DNA of 64,000 bases, from contig WHUA01000018.1 in assembly GCA_009377445.1 (NCBI GenBank), forward strand, positions 1 to 64,000, in the 5' to 3' direction. The notes below the pieces were generated by a model that did no database searches, was not told where the DNA came from, and saw nothing but the letters and a program-made list of their open reading frames with translations. Shown in pieces: positions 15,106 through 23,010 of the stretch (position 1 is the first letter of the stretch; the number at the start of each line of letters is the position of its first letter). The translations under genes and the position numbers were made by a program. This stretch comes from Alphaproteobacteria bacterium. Its GTDB lineage: Bacteria; Pseudomonadota; Alphaproteobacteria; UBA8366.

Positions 15106-16077
15106 TCAGGGCCGGGGCTGTAGCGCCGGCGTGCCGTTGACCCGGCGGAGGTGCTGCTCGATCTCCGCCAGCTTCGGGCGGATCGCCGCGCCGACGTGGA
15201 TCTGCGGCAGCGAGGGCTTGAGCTCCTCGGCAGATTCCCAGCGGTCGACCGTCTTGCTCGCCTCGGCATGGGCGTCGACGAAGGAGTAGGTCCGCCGCAG
15301 CGCCTCGTTGAAATAGGCGCGCCCGAAATAGGTGAAGTCATTCTCGTGGCTGCAGCCGAAGGAGACGCGGTCGGCGCGCGCCGCCGTTACGATCAGCGAC
15401 GTATCGGTCTTCAGCGGTGCGATGAAGCTGCCGGAATAGCAGGCGGAGACGACGATGACCCGCCACTTGATGCCGGTCTCGTCGAGCATCTTCCGCAGGC
15501 TCACGGCGGTCAGGTCGTTCAGGCGCAGCGGATCGAACTTCACGTCCAGCACGCCGGGCGTGCCGTGCGAGGTGAGGTAGAGGAACAGCACGTCCTCGTC
15601 CGGGTCCATGCGGGCGGAAACCTGGTCCAGCGCGGCGAGCAGGTTGTGGGTGCTGGCGAGCGGCTCGCGCGCGACCGTCGCCCGGTTGTTGACCAGCGTG
15701 ATCGAGCGCCCGCGCGTGTCGAAGCGGTCGTCGAACAGCGTGCGGACGCTGCGGATCTCGCGCAGGAAGACGTCCTGGTGGGCGTCGCCGGCGAAGCCCA
15801 CGAAATAGATATCCGTGACGCCGGGCCGCTGTTCTTCGAGCGCCCGCGTCGCCTTGGCGATCAGGCGGAACTGCGAATAGTAGACCTGCTCGACGTCGAG
15901 GCCCCGCTCATTCGGCGGCGCGGGCACGGTGAGCTGCGGCACCAGCCCGGCGCTGCCGCGGTTGTCTTCCGCACGCGCGCAGCCGCCTACCACGACCAGA
16001 AGCGCGACGCAGGCGAGGGTGCGGACGCGACCGGGCGATGCCGTAGCGCGGCCCAGGTGACGGGGGAATGGAGGCAT
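15106..16077 (-). CDS. C13 (legumain-type) caspase-fold peptidase, lipoprotein
   Basis: 323 residues. The N-terminus has a lipobox ending VVGGC with C33, so it is probably lipidated and exported. The caspase-like catalytic pair is visible: H171 in LYLTSHGTPG and C213 in VVSACYSGSF, the exact layout of bacterial peptidase C13 proteins. Residues about 60-110 carry the preceding beta-strand (DIYFVGFAGDAHQDVF). Bacterial C13 members are poorly studied and may process envelope proteins. It is a single gene, ending near the thioesterase stop. Confidence 0.85.
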   Translation of the reverse strand: MPPFPRHLGRATASPGRVRTLACVALLVVVGGCARAEDNRGSAGLVPQLTVPAPPNERGLDVEQVYYSQFRLIAKATRALEEQRPGVTDIYFVGFAGDAHQDVFLREIRSVRTLFDDRFDTRGRSITLVNNRATVAREPLASTHNLLAALDQVSARMDPDEDVLFLYLTSHGTPGVLDVKFDPLRLNDLTAVSLRKMLDETGIKWRVIVVSACYSGSFIAPLKTDTSLIVTAARADRVSFGCSHENDFTYFGRAYFNEALRRTYSFVDAHAEASKTVDRWESAEELKPSLPQIHVGAAIRPKLAEIEQHLRRVNGTPALQPRP

Positions 16078-16199
16078 GGGCGCGACTTTACGAAATTGTG
16101 GCCCGAATGTCCGTTAAAAAGTGCGCGAGGCGGGGCCTGGCGCTGGTTCACATGCCGGTACGCATGGACTCCCCGGACGAGCGGGGGCAATCGCATTTG

Positions 16200-16331
16200 A
16201 GGGCGCTCGCGGCGTATGGGGCAAGCGGGGTGCGTGCTTCGACAGGCTCAGCACGAGGTTTTTTCTCAATGCCACGAAGATTCCCCCTCATCCTGAGCTT
16301 GTCGAAGGACGCACGGCATTCGTGCAAGATA
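16200..16331. repeat. REPIN-like element, repeat family 1 (copy c, inverted long form)
   Basis: This is the minus-strand counterpart of 8565-8700, with the same arms (16232-16255 and 16291-16315), spacer and outer flanks, differing at only a few positions. It fills most of the 348-bp gene-free stretch 16078-16425 between the C13 peptidase and glnA; the remainder of that stretch holds the glnA terminator and no recognisable gene. Confidence 0.85.
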
Positions 16332-16356
16332 TGAATTCACATATTTACGCCCACCC

Positions 16357-16394
16357 AAACGAAACCGGGGCCGTGCGATGGTGCACGGCCCCGG
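16357..16394 (-). terminator. Rho-independent terminator of glnA
   Basis: On the minus strand CCGGGGCCGTGC (16394-16383) pairs with GCACGGCCCCGG (16376-16365) around a 6-nt loop, then TTTCGTTT. A perfect 12-bp stem with a U-rich tail 30 bp after the glnA stop codon. Confidence 0.85.
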
Positions 16395-16425
16395 CCACGT
16401 TCCGCGTGGAGAGAATGCGCGGTCG

Positions 16426-17835
16426 TCAGACGCTGTAGTACATCTGGTACTCGATCGGGTGCGGCGCGTGCTCGAAGGCGTAGACCTCTTCCCACTTGAG
16501 CGCGAGATAGCCGTCGATCAGGTCGGTGCTCATGACGTCGCCCTTCATCAGGAACTCGCGGTCGGCGTCGAGCGCCTGCAGCGCCTCGCGCAGCGAGCCG
16601 CAGACCGTCGGCACGCCGGCGAGCTCTTCCGGCGGCAGGTCGTACAGGTCCTTGTCCATCGCGTCGCCGGGATGGATGCGGTTCTGGATGCCGTCGATGC
16701 CGGCCATCAGCATCGCCGCGAAGCCGAGATAGGCGTTCTGGCCCGGATCGGGGAAGCGCACCTCGACGCGCTTGCCGTTCGGCGTGGCGACGTAGGGGAT
16801 GCGGCAGGACGCCGAGCGATTGCGCGCCGAGTAGGCGAGCAGCACCGGCGCCTCGAAGCCGGGGATCAACCGCTTGTAGCTGTTCGTCAGCGGGTTGGTG
16901 AAGGCGTTGATCGCCTTGGCGTGCTTGATGATGCCGCCGATGTAGAACAGCGCGGTTTCCGACAGGTCGGCGTAGCCCGAGCCGGCGAAGGTCGGCTTGC
17001 CGGCCTTCCAGATCGACTGGTGGGTATGCATGCCCGAGCCGTTGTCGCCGTACACCGGCTTCGGCATGAAGGTCGCGGTCTTGCCGTAGCGGTGCGCAAC
17101 CATGTGCACGACGTACTTGTAGATCTGCATGTTGTCGGCGCTGCGCACCAGCGTGCCGAACTTGATGCCGAGCTCGTGCTGCGAGGGGGCGACCTCGTGA
17201 TGGTGCTTCTCCATGTCGAGGCCCATCTCGACCATGGTCGTCACCATCTCGGCGCGCAGGTCGGACTCATGATCGACCGGCGGGACCGGGAAGTAACCGC
17301 CCTTTGCACGCGGCCGGTGGCCCGGATTGCTGGCGCCGAGCTCGGCGCCGGAGTTGTAGGGGCCTTCGATCGAATTCACCGCGTAGAAGGTGTGGTTCTG
17401 TTCGACCTGGAAGCGCACGTCGTCGAAGACGAAGAATTCGGCTTCCGGGCCGAAGTAGGCGGTGTCGCCGATCCCGGTGGATTCCAGATAGGCTTCCGCC
17501 TTCTGCGCCGTGGACCGCGGGTCGCGCGAGTAGGGCTGCCCGGTCGAGGGCTCGACGATCGAGCAGAACAGGATCATGCTCGGCTGCTCGGCGAACGGGT
17601 CCATGACCGCGGTCGCTGCGTCCGGCATGAGGATCATGTCGGACTCGTTAATCGCCTTCCACCCGGCGATTGACGAGCCGTCGAACATGATGCCGTCCTT
17701 GAAGGTGTCCGCTTCGATGGTGGAAATATGCTGCGCGGTGTGGTGCCACTTGCCGCGCGGGTCGGTAAATCGGAAGTCGACGTATTTCACGTCGTTGTCC
17801 TTGATGATTTTCAATGCTTTTTCGACGTCCGACAT
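16426..17835 (-). CDS. glnA: Glutamine synthetase, type I
   Basis: 469 residues, the normal length for GSI. Signature regions: 'FDGSSIAGWKAINESDM' near residue 50, KPVYGDNGSGMHTHQSIWK (ATP/metal site, His near 270), and the adenylylation site Y398 in KDLYDLPPEE. It makes glutamine from glutamate, ammonia and ATP, and its activity would be set by adenylylation through GlnE and P-II. It lies 130 bp downstream of glnB on the same strand and is probably transcribed from the sigma54-type promoter at 18401 as well as possibly its own. Confidence 0.97.
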   Translation of the reverse strand: MSDVEKALKIIKDNDVKYVDFRFTDPRGKWHHTAQHISTIEADTFKDGIMFDGSSIAGWKAINESDMILMPDAATAVMDPFAEQPSMILFCSIVEPSTGQPYSRDPRSTAQKAEAYLESTGIGDTAYFGPEAEFFVFDDVRFQVEQNHTFYAVNSIEGPYNSGAELGASNPGHRPRAKGGYFPVPPVDHESDLRAEMVTTMVEMGLDMEKHHHEVAPSQHELGIKFGTLVRSADNMQIYKYVVHMVAHRYGKTATFMPKPVYGDNGSGMHTHQSIWKAGKPTFAGSGYADLSETALFYIGGIIKHAKAINAFTNPLTNSYKRLIPGFEAPVLLAYSARNRSASCRIPYVATPNGKRVEVRFPDPGQNAYLGFAAMLMAGIDGIQNRIHPGDAMDKDLYDLPPEELAGVPTVCGSLREALQALDADREFLMKGDVMSTDLIDGYLALKWEEVYAFEHAPHPIEYQMYYSV

Positions 17836-17879
17836 GTTCCCTTGCTCCTTGGAGTTCCGTGTCGTTTATGAGTGGTTCG

Positions 17880-17899
17880 GGCGGGCATTCGCGCCCGCC
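17880..17899. other. Hairpin in the glnB-glnA intergenic region
   Basis: GGCGGGC (17880-17886) pairs with GCCCGCC (17893-17899) across a 6-nt loop. No U-tract follows on either strand, so it is unlikely to end transcription fully. It may be an RNA processing or stability element that sets the glnA:glnB ratio. Confidence 0.4.
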
Positions 17900-17965
17900 G
17901 TCCGGTTGATCTGGTCGGGAGGCCGGGCCCGGCGGGCGGCGGCCGAATGGTGGTTGTCGCGCTGT

Positions 17966-18304
17966 CTACACGGCGTCAGGTCCCCTCTCGCCGGTGCGGA
18001 TGCGGATGGCTTCGTCGATCTGCGAGATGAAGATCTTGCCGTCGCCGATGCGGCCGGTGCGGGCCGCGTTCTGGATCGCCTCGATCGCCCGCTCCGCGAG
18101 CGCATCGTCGAGCACGACCTCGATCTTCACCTTCGGCAGGAAATCGACGACGTACTCGGCGCCGCGATAGAGCTCCGTATGCCCTTTCTGACGCCCGAAT
18201 CCCTTCGCTTCCGTCACCGTTATGCCTTGAATGCCAACGTCTTGCAGGGCTTCCTTCACTTCGTCCAGCTTGAATGGCTTGATGATGGCTTCGATCTTTT
18301 TCAT
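17966..18304 (-). CDS. glnB: Nitrogen regulatory protein P-II
   Basis: 112 residues, exact P-II length. The T-loop is intact with uridylylation site Y51 (YRGAEYVVDFLPKVK), and the C-terminal signature TGRIGDGKIFISQI is present. P-II senses 2-oxoglutarate and ATP/ADP and controls GlnE, NtrB and other targets. The glnB-glnA pairing is the usual alphaproteobacterial order and supports GlnB rather than GlnK (no amtB nearby). Preceded by a sigma54-type promoter. Confidence 0.96.
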   Translation of the reverse strand: MKKIEAIIKPFKLDEVKEALQDVGIQGITVTEAKGFGRQKGHTELYRGAEYVVDFLPKVKIEVVLDDALAERAIEAIQNAARTGRIGDGKIFISQIDEAIRIRTGERGPDAV

Positions 18305-18400
18305 CGGCGTGGGTTGTCCCTCAATTCCTCCTCGGGCGCGGCGTCCGTGGCGGATGGCGCCCGGCCTTGCCGCATCTCTACGCGCGCTGGCTTTACAATA

Positions 18401-18416
18401 AGCACGCCGCGTGCCA
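18401..18416 (-). promoter_or_regulatory. Sigma54 (RpoN) promoter of glnB-glnA
   Basis: On the minus strand TGGCACGCGGCGTGCT matches the -24/-12 consensus TGGCACG-N4-TTGCW with a single mismatch, with GG and GC at the required spacing. Transcription would start near 18389, leaving an ~85-nt leader before glnB. NtrC-dependent glnBA promoters of this type are established in alphaproteobacteria. No clear NtrC palindrome was found between here and 18517. Confidence 0.8.
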
Positions 18417-18517
18417 CGGGCGAATCTGCAAACAATAGATTGATTTCTCGCGTCTTTCCATAACCGGATCGGGCCTGCCGTTGGGGTGAATGATTAAATT
18501 AAAGGCAATCGCCTAAA

Positions 18518-19681
18518 TCAAAGGCAGTTCTTGATGCGCTTCACCGCCTCGCGGATGTTCTCCACGCTGTTGGCGTAGGAGAAGCGGATATAGCCTTCGC
18601 CGTAGTCGCCGAAGGCGGTGCCGGCCACGGTGGCGACGCCGGCCTCCTCGAGCAGCAGGTTCTGCAGGTCGCGGGCCGTTTTGCCGGTGCCCTCGATGTT
18701 GGGGAAGGCGTAGAAGGCGCCGCCGGGATCGACGCAGCGGAAGCCCGGGATCTGGTTGAGCTCGGAGACGATGACGCGCCGCCGCTCGTCGAAGGCGGAG
18801 ACCATCGTCCCGACCATGTCCTGCGGCCCGGTGAGGGCGGCCATGCCGGCGAACTGGGTCGGCGCGTTGACGCAGGAGTGGCAGTTGACGGCGAGCCGCG
18901 TCGCGGTGGCGGCGAGCTTCTCCGGCCAGACCGCGAAGCCGAGCCGCCAGCCTGTCATGGCGTAGGTCTTCGACCAGCCGTCCAGCATGATGACGCGGTC
19001 GCGGAGCTGCGGGTATTGCAGCAGGCTGACATGCTCGCGCCCGCCATAGAGCATCTGGCTGTAGATCTCGTCAGACAGGATCGCCACGCCGGGGTGGCGG
19101 GCGAGGCCCTCGGCGAGCTTGTCCCACTCGGCGCGCGGCACCGTGCCGCCGGTGGGATTGGCCGGGCTGTTGATGATGATGAGGCGGGTGCGCGGCCCGA
19201 TCTGGGCCAGCACCTCCGCGGCGCTGAAGGCGAACTCCTTGTCCTCGCGGAGCACGATCGGCACCGCCTTGGCGCCGCTATAGTCGATCACCGACTTGTA
19301 GATCGGGAAGCCCGGGTCGGGGTACATGATTTCCGCGCCCGGCTCGCCGAACATCAGGATGGCGAAGAACATGGTGACCTTGCCGCCGGGGACGACGACC
19401 ACGTTGTCCGGGTCGACCTCGACCCCGTGGCGGCGGTGCAGGTCGGCGGCGACCGCCTCGCGGAGCGGCAGGATGCCGTTCGCCGGCGTGTAGCCGTGAT
19501 GGCCGTCGCGCAGCGCCTTGATGGCGGCTTCGACGATGTGCGGCGGCGTCTTGAAGTCGGGCTGGCCGATGCCGAGGTTGATGATCGACTTGCCCTGGGC
19601 CTCCAGCGCGGCGGCCCGCGCCAGCACCTCGAAAGCGGTTTCGGTGCCGAGGCGTTTCAGGTTGGAGGCGAGCTGCAGCAC
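18518..19681 (-). CDS. PLP-dependent aminotransferase, class I/II (AspC/AlaT-like)
   Basis: 387 residues from GTG 19681. Fold-type I motifs: NPTGG (175-179), D204 that contacts the pyridine N (ILSDEIYSQM), PLP lysine K238 (LDGWSKTYAMTGWRLGF) and the C-terminal Arg region (YIRFSYANS). The N-terminus LQLASNLKRLGTETAFEVLA is that of alphaproteobacterial aminotransferases acting on aspartate, alanine or aromatic amino acids; exact specificity is open. An ATG at 19807 would add 42 residues of low family resemblance, so the GTG is preferred. Confidence 0.88.
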   Translation of the reverse strand: MLQLASNLKRLGTETAFEVLARAAALEAQGKSIINLGIGQPDFKTPPHIVEAAIKALRDGHHGYTPANGILPLREAVAADLHRRHGVEVDPDNVVVVPGGKVTMFFAILMFGEPGAEIMYPDPGFPIYKSVIDYSGAKAVPIVLREDKEFAFSAAEVLAQIGPRTRLIIINSPANPTGGTVPRAEWDKLAEGLARHPGVAILSDEIYSQMLYGGREHVSLLQYPQLRDRVIMLDGWSKTYAMTGWRLGFAVWPEKLAATATRLAVNCHSCVNAPTQFAGMAALTGPQDMVGTMVSAFDERRRVIVSELNQIPGFRCVDPGGAFYAFPNIEGTGKTARDLQNLLLEEAGVATVAGTAFGDYGEGYIRFSYANSVENIREAVKRIKNCL

Positions 19682-19862
19682 GGCCGTGTTCCCCGTCGTT
19701 CCGGTTTGTCGTCGTCGCGCGCCTATGGTGCACGGCGGCGCGTTTAGATCAAGCGGGCGGCGAGGGACAAATGAGCCGTGACGGCGGACGGCGAATATTG
19801 CCTTCATCCACGCCGCTTTTGCTACAGTTCCTGATCTTACTCACAGGGGAGGAACCGTCGTC

Positions 19863-21215
19863 ATGCTCAAACATATGCAAAGCCGTGCGCTCGTCGCCGG
19901 GGCGGTGTTGGCGGCCGCACTTCTGGGGCTGCCGATCCAGGCGGGGGCCATGGAGGACAAGCTCGTCATCGTCACATCCTATCCCCCGGATACGACGGAT
20001 ACCGTAAAGAAGGCGTTCGAAGCCAAGCATCCGGGCGTCCAGATCGAAATGTTGAAAAAGCAGACGGTCGCCGGAATCAAGTACCTGCAGGAGACGGCCG
20101 GCAACAATGCGTCGGACATGTTCTGGGCCTCGTCCCCGGACGCCTTCGAGGTGCTGAAGGGCAGCAGCCTCCTGCAGAAGTACGAGACCAAGGTCAAAGG
20201 GATCCCCGAGAAGGTCGGCGCCTTTCCGATCAACGACCCGGACGGCTACTACAAGGGTTTTGCCGCCTCCGGCTACGGGATCATGTGGAACACGCGCTAC
20301 ATGAAGGCAAAGAATCTGCCGGTTCCGGCCACGTGGGCCGATCTGGCCAAGCCTATCTATCACGGTCATGTCGGCATAAGCGCGGCGTCGCGTTCCGGCA
20401 CGACTCATCTGACGGTGGAAACCGTGCTTCAGGGCAAGGGCTGGGACGAAGGCTGGGCCCTCTGGAAAGCGATTGCCGGTAACTTCAAGACGGTGACGGA
20501 GCGCAGCTTCGGCGTTCCGGACGGCGTCAATTCGGGACAGTTCGGCCTCGGCATCGTGATCGACTTCTTCGGCTTTTCGTCGAAGGCTTCGGGTTTCCCG
20601 GTCGAGTTCCTGTATCCGCCGGTGACGACGCTGGTGCCTGCCAACATCGCCATCGTCAAGAATGCGCCGCACCCGAAAGCGGCGGCGGCGTTCATCGAGT
20701 TCCTGCTGTCGCCGGATGGGCAGGAAGTTCTTCTGGACCCGAAGATCATGCGCCTGCCGGTCAATCCGGCCACCTATGCCAAGGCTCCGAAAGGCTTTCC
20801 CAATCCGTTCAAGGACTCTTCGATCGGGGCGGCGGTAAAGTTCGATCTGGATCTGTCGAAGGACCGGTACAACGTCGTAAATTCGTTGTTCGACGTCATG
20901 ATCACGTATCGTCTCGAGGATCTGCAGGCCGCCACGAGGGCGATCCAATCGGCGGAACAGGCGTTGTCCGGCAAGGGAAATGCCCAAGCCGAGAAGCTGA
21001 TCAAGGAGGCCAAGGCGCTGGTCGCCAAGATGCCGATCGACGAAGCGAAAGCCACCGACAAGGATTTCAACGCAATCTTCAAGACCAAACGGAAGAAGGC
21101 CAGCACCAAGGTCGAGGGGCGTCAGGCCGAGATCGAGCAACAGTGGGACAGCGAGGTCAAAGCCAACTACGCAAAGGCAAGGGAGCTGGCTGAAAAAGCC
21201 GCCTCGATGCTCTGA
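19863..21215 (+). CDS. ABC transporter periplasmic substrate-binding protein, family 1
   Basis: 450 residues. Signal peptide with cleavage near AGA (residue 29). Residues about 30-330 follow the iron/thiamine/phosphonate-type binding fold (KLVIVTSYPPDTTDTVKKAF; SGYGIMWNTRY; the VPANIAIVKNAPHPKAAAAF hinge strand). The last ~110 residues are a helical, charged extension not usual for FbpA/AfuA proteins (KAEKLIKEAKALVAKM and similar), perhaps a coiled coil. First gene of a binding protein-permease-ATPase set; GGGAGGAA lies 10 bp upstream. Substrate could be Fe(III), a phosphonate or a polyamine. Confidence 0.85.
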   Translation: MLKHMQSRALVAGAVLAAALLGLPIQAGAMEDKLVIVTSYPPDTTDTVKKAFEAKHPGVQIEMLKKQTVAGIKYLQETAGNNASDMFWASSPDAFEVLKGSSLLQKYETKVKGIPEKVGAFPINDPDGYYKGFAASGYGIMWNTRYMKAKNLPVPATWADLAKPIYHGHVGISAASRSGTTHLTVETVLQGKGWDEGWALWKAIAGNFKTVTERSFGVPDGVNSGQFGLGIVIDFFGFSSKASGFPVEFLYPPVTTLVPANIAIVKNAPHPKAAAAFIEFLLSPDGQEVLLDPKIMRLPVNPATYAKAPKGFPNPFKDSSIGAAVKFDLDLSKDRYNVVNSLFDVMITYRLEDLQAATRAIQSAEQALSGKGNAQAEKLIKEAKALVAKMPIDEAKATDKDFNAIFKTKRKKASTKVEGRQAEIEQQWDSEVKANYAKARELAEKAASML

Positions 21216-21228
21216 AAGCATTCCTGGC

Positions 21229-21260
21229 CGGGGTCCGGCGCCGGTTCGCGCCGGACCCCG
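21229..21260 (+). other. Strong intercistronic hairpin after the binding-protein gene
   Basis: CGGGGTCCGGCGC (21229-21241) pairs perfectly with GCGCCGGACCCCG (21248-21260) around a 6-nt loop, with no T-run. It sits 14 bp after the binding-protein stop codon and before the permease. In malEFG-type operons such hairpins block 3' exonucleases and leave extra binding-protein mRNA; the same role is inferred here. Confidence 0.65.
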
Positions 21261-21298
21261 CTGCGTTCCACAACCGGCGACACGAGGGGAGGGGGAAG

Positions 21299-23008
21299 TT
21301 GAAGGCGATTGCGCGTGGCCATTGGGGACCGGCGGGCGTTGCCATCGCTATCGGGCTGCTGCTCCTGGTTTTCCTCGTCGTCCCGGTCGTGAAGGTCGTT
21401 TACGTTGCATTTCAGCACCCGCATACGGGCGCGCTGACCCTCATCAACTTCATCGATTTCTTTCGAACGTCGCTCTTTCAGGAGTCGTTCTTTAACTCCC
21501 TCTACGTTGCGATCATGTCGGTGGCGCTGTCGTCCGCCTTCGCGCTGCCGCTCGCCTATTTCACCACGCGGTTCAATTTCGCCGGTGCGATCGCGATCCA
21601 GACGCTCGGCATCGTTCCGCTGATCATGCCGCCTTTTGTCGGCGCCGTCGCAATGCTGCTGCTGTTCGGTGAAAACGGCTCGCTGAATCTGCTGCTGAAC
21701 GACTGGTTCGGCGTCACGATCCCGCTGATGCGGGGACTGAACGGCGTGATCCTGGTCGAAAGCATTCACTATTTCCCGTTCATACTCATCAATCTGTCGG
21801 CGGCGCTGAACAACATCGACCGCGCGATGGAGGAGTCGGCCCAGAACCTGGGCGCAAGCGGCGTCCGTCTCTTTCGCCGCATCGTGTTCCCGCTCGCCAT
21901 GCCGGGGTACGTCGCCGGCGCTTCGCTGGTCTTCCTCAAGGTGTTCGACGATCTCGGCACGCCGCTGTTGCTGAACGTCAACAACATGCTCGCGCCCCAG
22001 GCCTATTTGCGAATCTCCAACATCGGGATCTCCGACCCCATGGGGTATGTCATTTCGGTCATACTGGTGGCGTTCTCCCTTCTGGCGCTATGGACCTCCG
22101 CGCTGGCGCTCCGCGGCAAGGACTATGCCACGGTCCAGAAGGGCGGCGGCGGCCTGGCGAAGCGAGATTTGCGGTTCTGGGAGAAGATCGGCTGTTACGC
22201 GGTGATCGTCCTCATCCTGCTGCTGGTGCTGTCGCCGCATTTCGGGCTCTTCATCCTGTCGCTCGGCACGATCTGGTCCTTCAGCGTGCTGCCCGACGCC
22301 TACACGATCGACCACTACATGCGGGTCTTCTCGACGTCCTCCGAGTACATCACAAATACGCTGCTCTATGCCGGGCTGGCCGCCGCCATCGACGTGGTTC
22401 TCGGGACCGCCATCGCTTACGTTGTCTGGCGAACCAAGCTGATCGGGCGGCAGTGGCTCGACTATATCGCCATGGGCGCACTGGCGATTCCGGGCGTCGT
22501 GCTCGGCATCGGCTATCTCCGGACGTTCTATGATTTCAATGTTCCGATCATCGACAAGCCGCTGGCGTCGTGGTGGGTCATTATCGTGATTGCCTTGGCG
22601 ATACGTCGGCTGCCCTACGCGCTTCGCGCCTGCGTGGCCGCGCTGCAGCAGGTCAGCGTGATGCTCGAGGAAGCCGCCGAGAGCCTCGGCGCCAGCAAGC
22701 GGCGCACCGTGATCCGGATCGTCGTGCCGCTGATGTCGGGAGGGATCGTCGCCGGCTTCGTCACCAGCTTTGCCACCGCCGCGGTCGAGCTTTCCGCCAC
22801 CATTATGCTGGTATCGGCGGAATCGGACGCGCCGCTCGCCTTCGGCATATACCAGTACATGCAATCGGCCGCAGGGCGCGGACCGGGCGCCGCGCTCGGT
22901 ATCGTCGCCGTCGTCATCGTGGGTATCGCCACATACGTGTCGCATCGAATCATCGCGCGCAAGGAGTCGGAACGGGCGCCCGAGTTGGCGATCGCGGTAG
23001 GAGTATAG
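21299..23008 (+). CDS. ABC transporter permease, fused double-module (FbpB-like)
   Basis: 569 residues, about 12 membrane helices in two BPD-type halves. Each half has an EAA loop: 'MEESAQNLGASGVRLFRRIVFPLAMPG' around residue 180 and 'LEEAAESLGASKRRTVIRIVVPLMSGG' around 460. This duplicated permease forms the whole channel in iron/thiamine-type importers. The TTG start follows the purine-rich GGGAGGGGGAAG. It ends 2 bp before the ATPase gene, so the two are coupled. Confidence 0.88.
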   Translation: MKAIARGHWGPAGVAIAIGLLLLVFLVVPVVKVVYVAFQHPHTGALTLINFIDFFRTSLFQESFFNSLYVAIMSVALSSAFALPLAYFTTRFNFAGAIAIQTLGIVPLIMPPFVGAVAMLLLFGENGSLNLLLNDWFGVTIPLMRGLNGVILVESIHYFPFILINLSAALNNIDRAMEESAQNLGASGVRLFRRIVFPLAMPGYVAGASLVFLKVFDDLGTPLLLNVNNMLAPQAYLRISNIGISDPMGYVISVILVAFSLLALWTSALALRGKDYATVQKGGGGLAKRDLRFWEKIGCYAVIVLILLLVLSPHFGLFILSLGTIWSFSVLPDAYTIDHYMRVFSTSSEYITNTLLYAGLAAAIDVVLGTAIAYVVWRTKLIGRQWLDYIAMGALAIPGVVLGIGYLRTFYDFNVPIIDKPLASWWVIIVIALAIRRLPYALRACVAALQQVSVMLEEAAESLGASKRRTVIRIVVPLMSGGIVAGFVTSFATAAVELSATIMLVSAESDAPLAFGIYQYMQSAAGRGPGAALGIVAVVIVGIATYVSHRIIARKESERAPELAIAVGV

Positions 23009-23010
23009 GA

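Noticed and set aside
18417..18517. NtrC binding site upstream of the glnB promoter
   Set aside because: No GCAC-N-GTGC type palindrome with suitable spacing was found by eye.
22570..23010. Upstream extension of the ABC ATPase frame into the permease gene
   Set aside because: The permease coding sequence covers this part; ATG 23011 has a good ribosome site and the right N-terminus.
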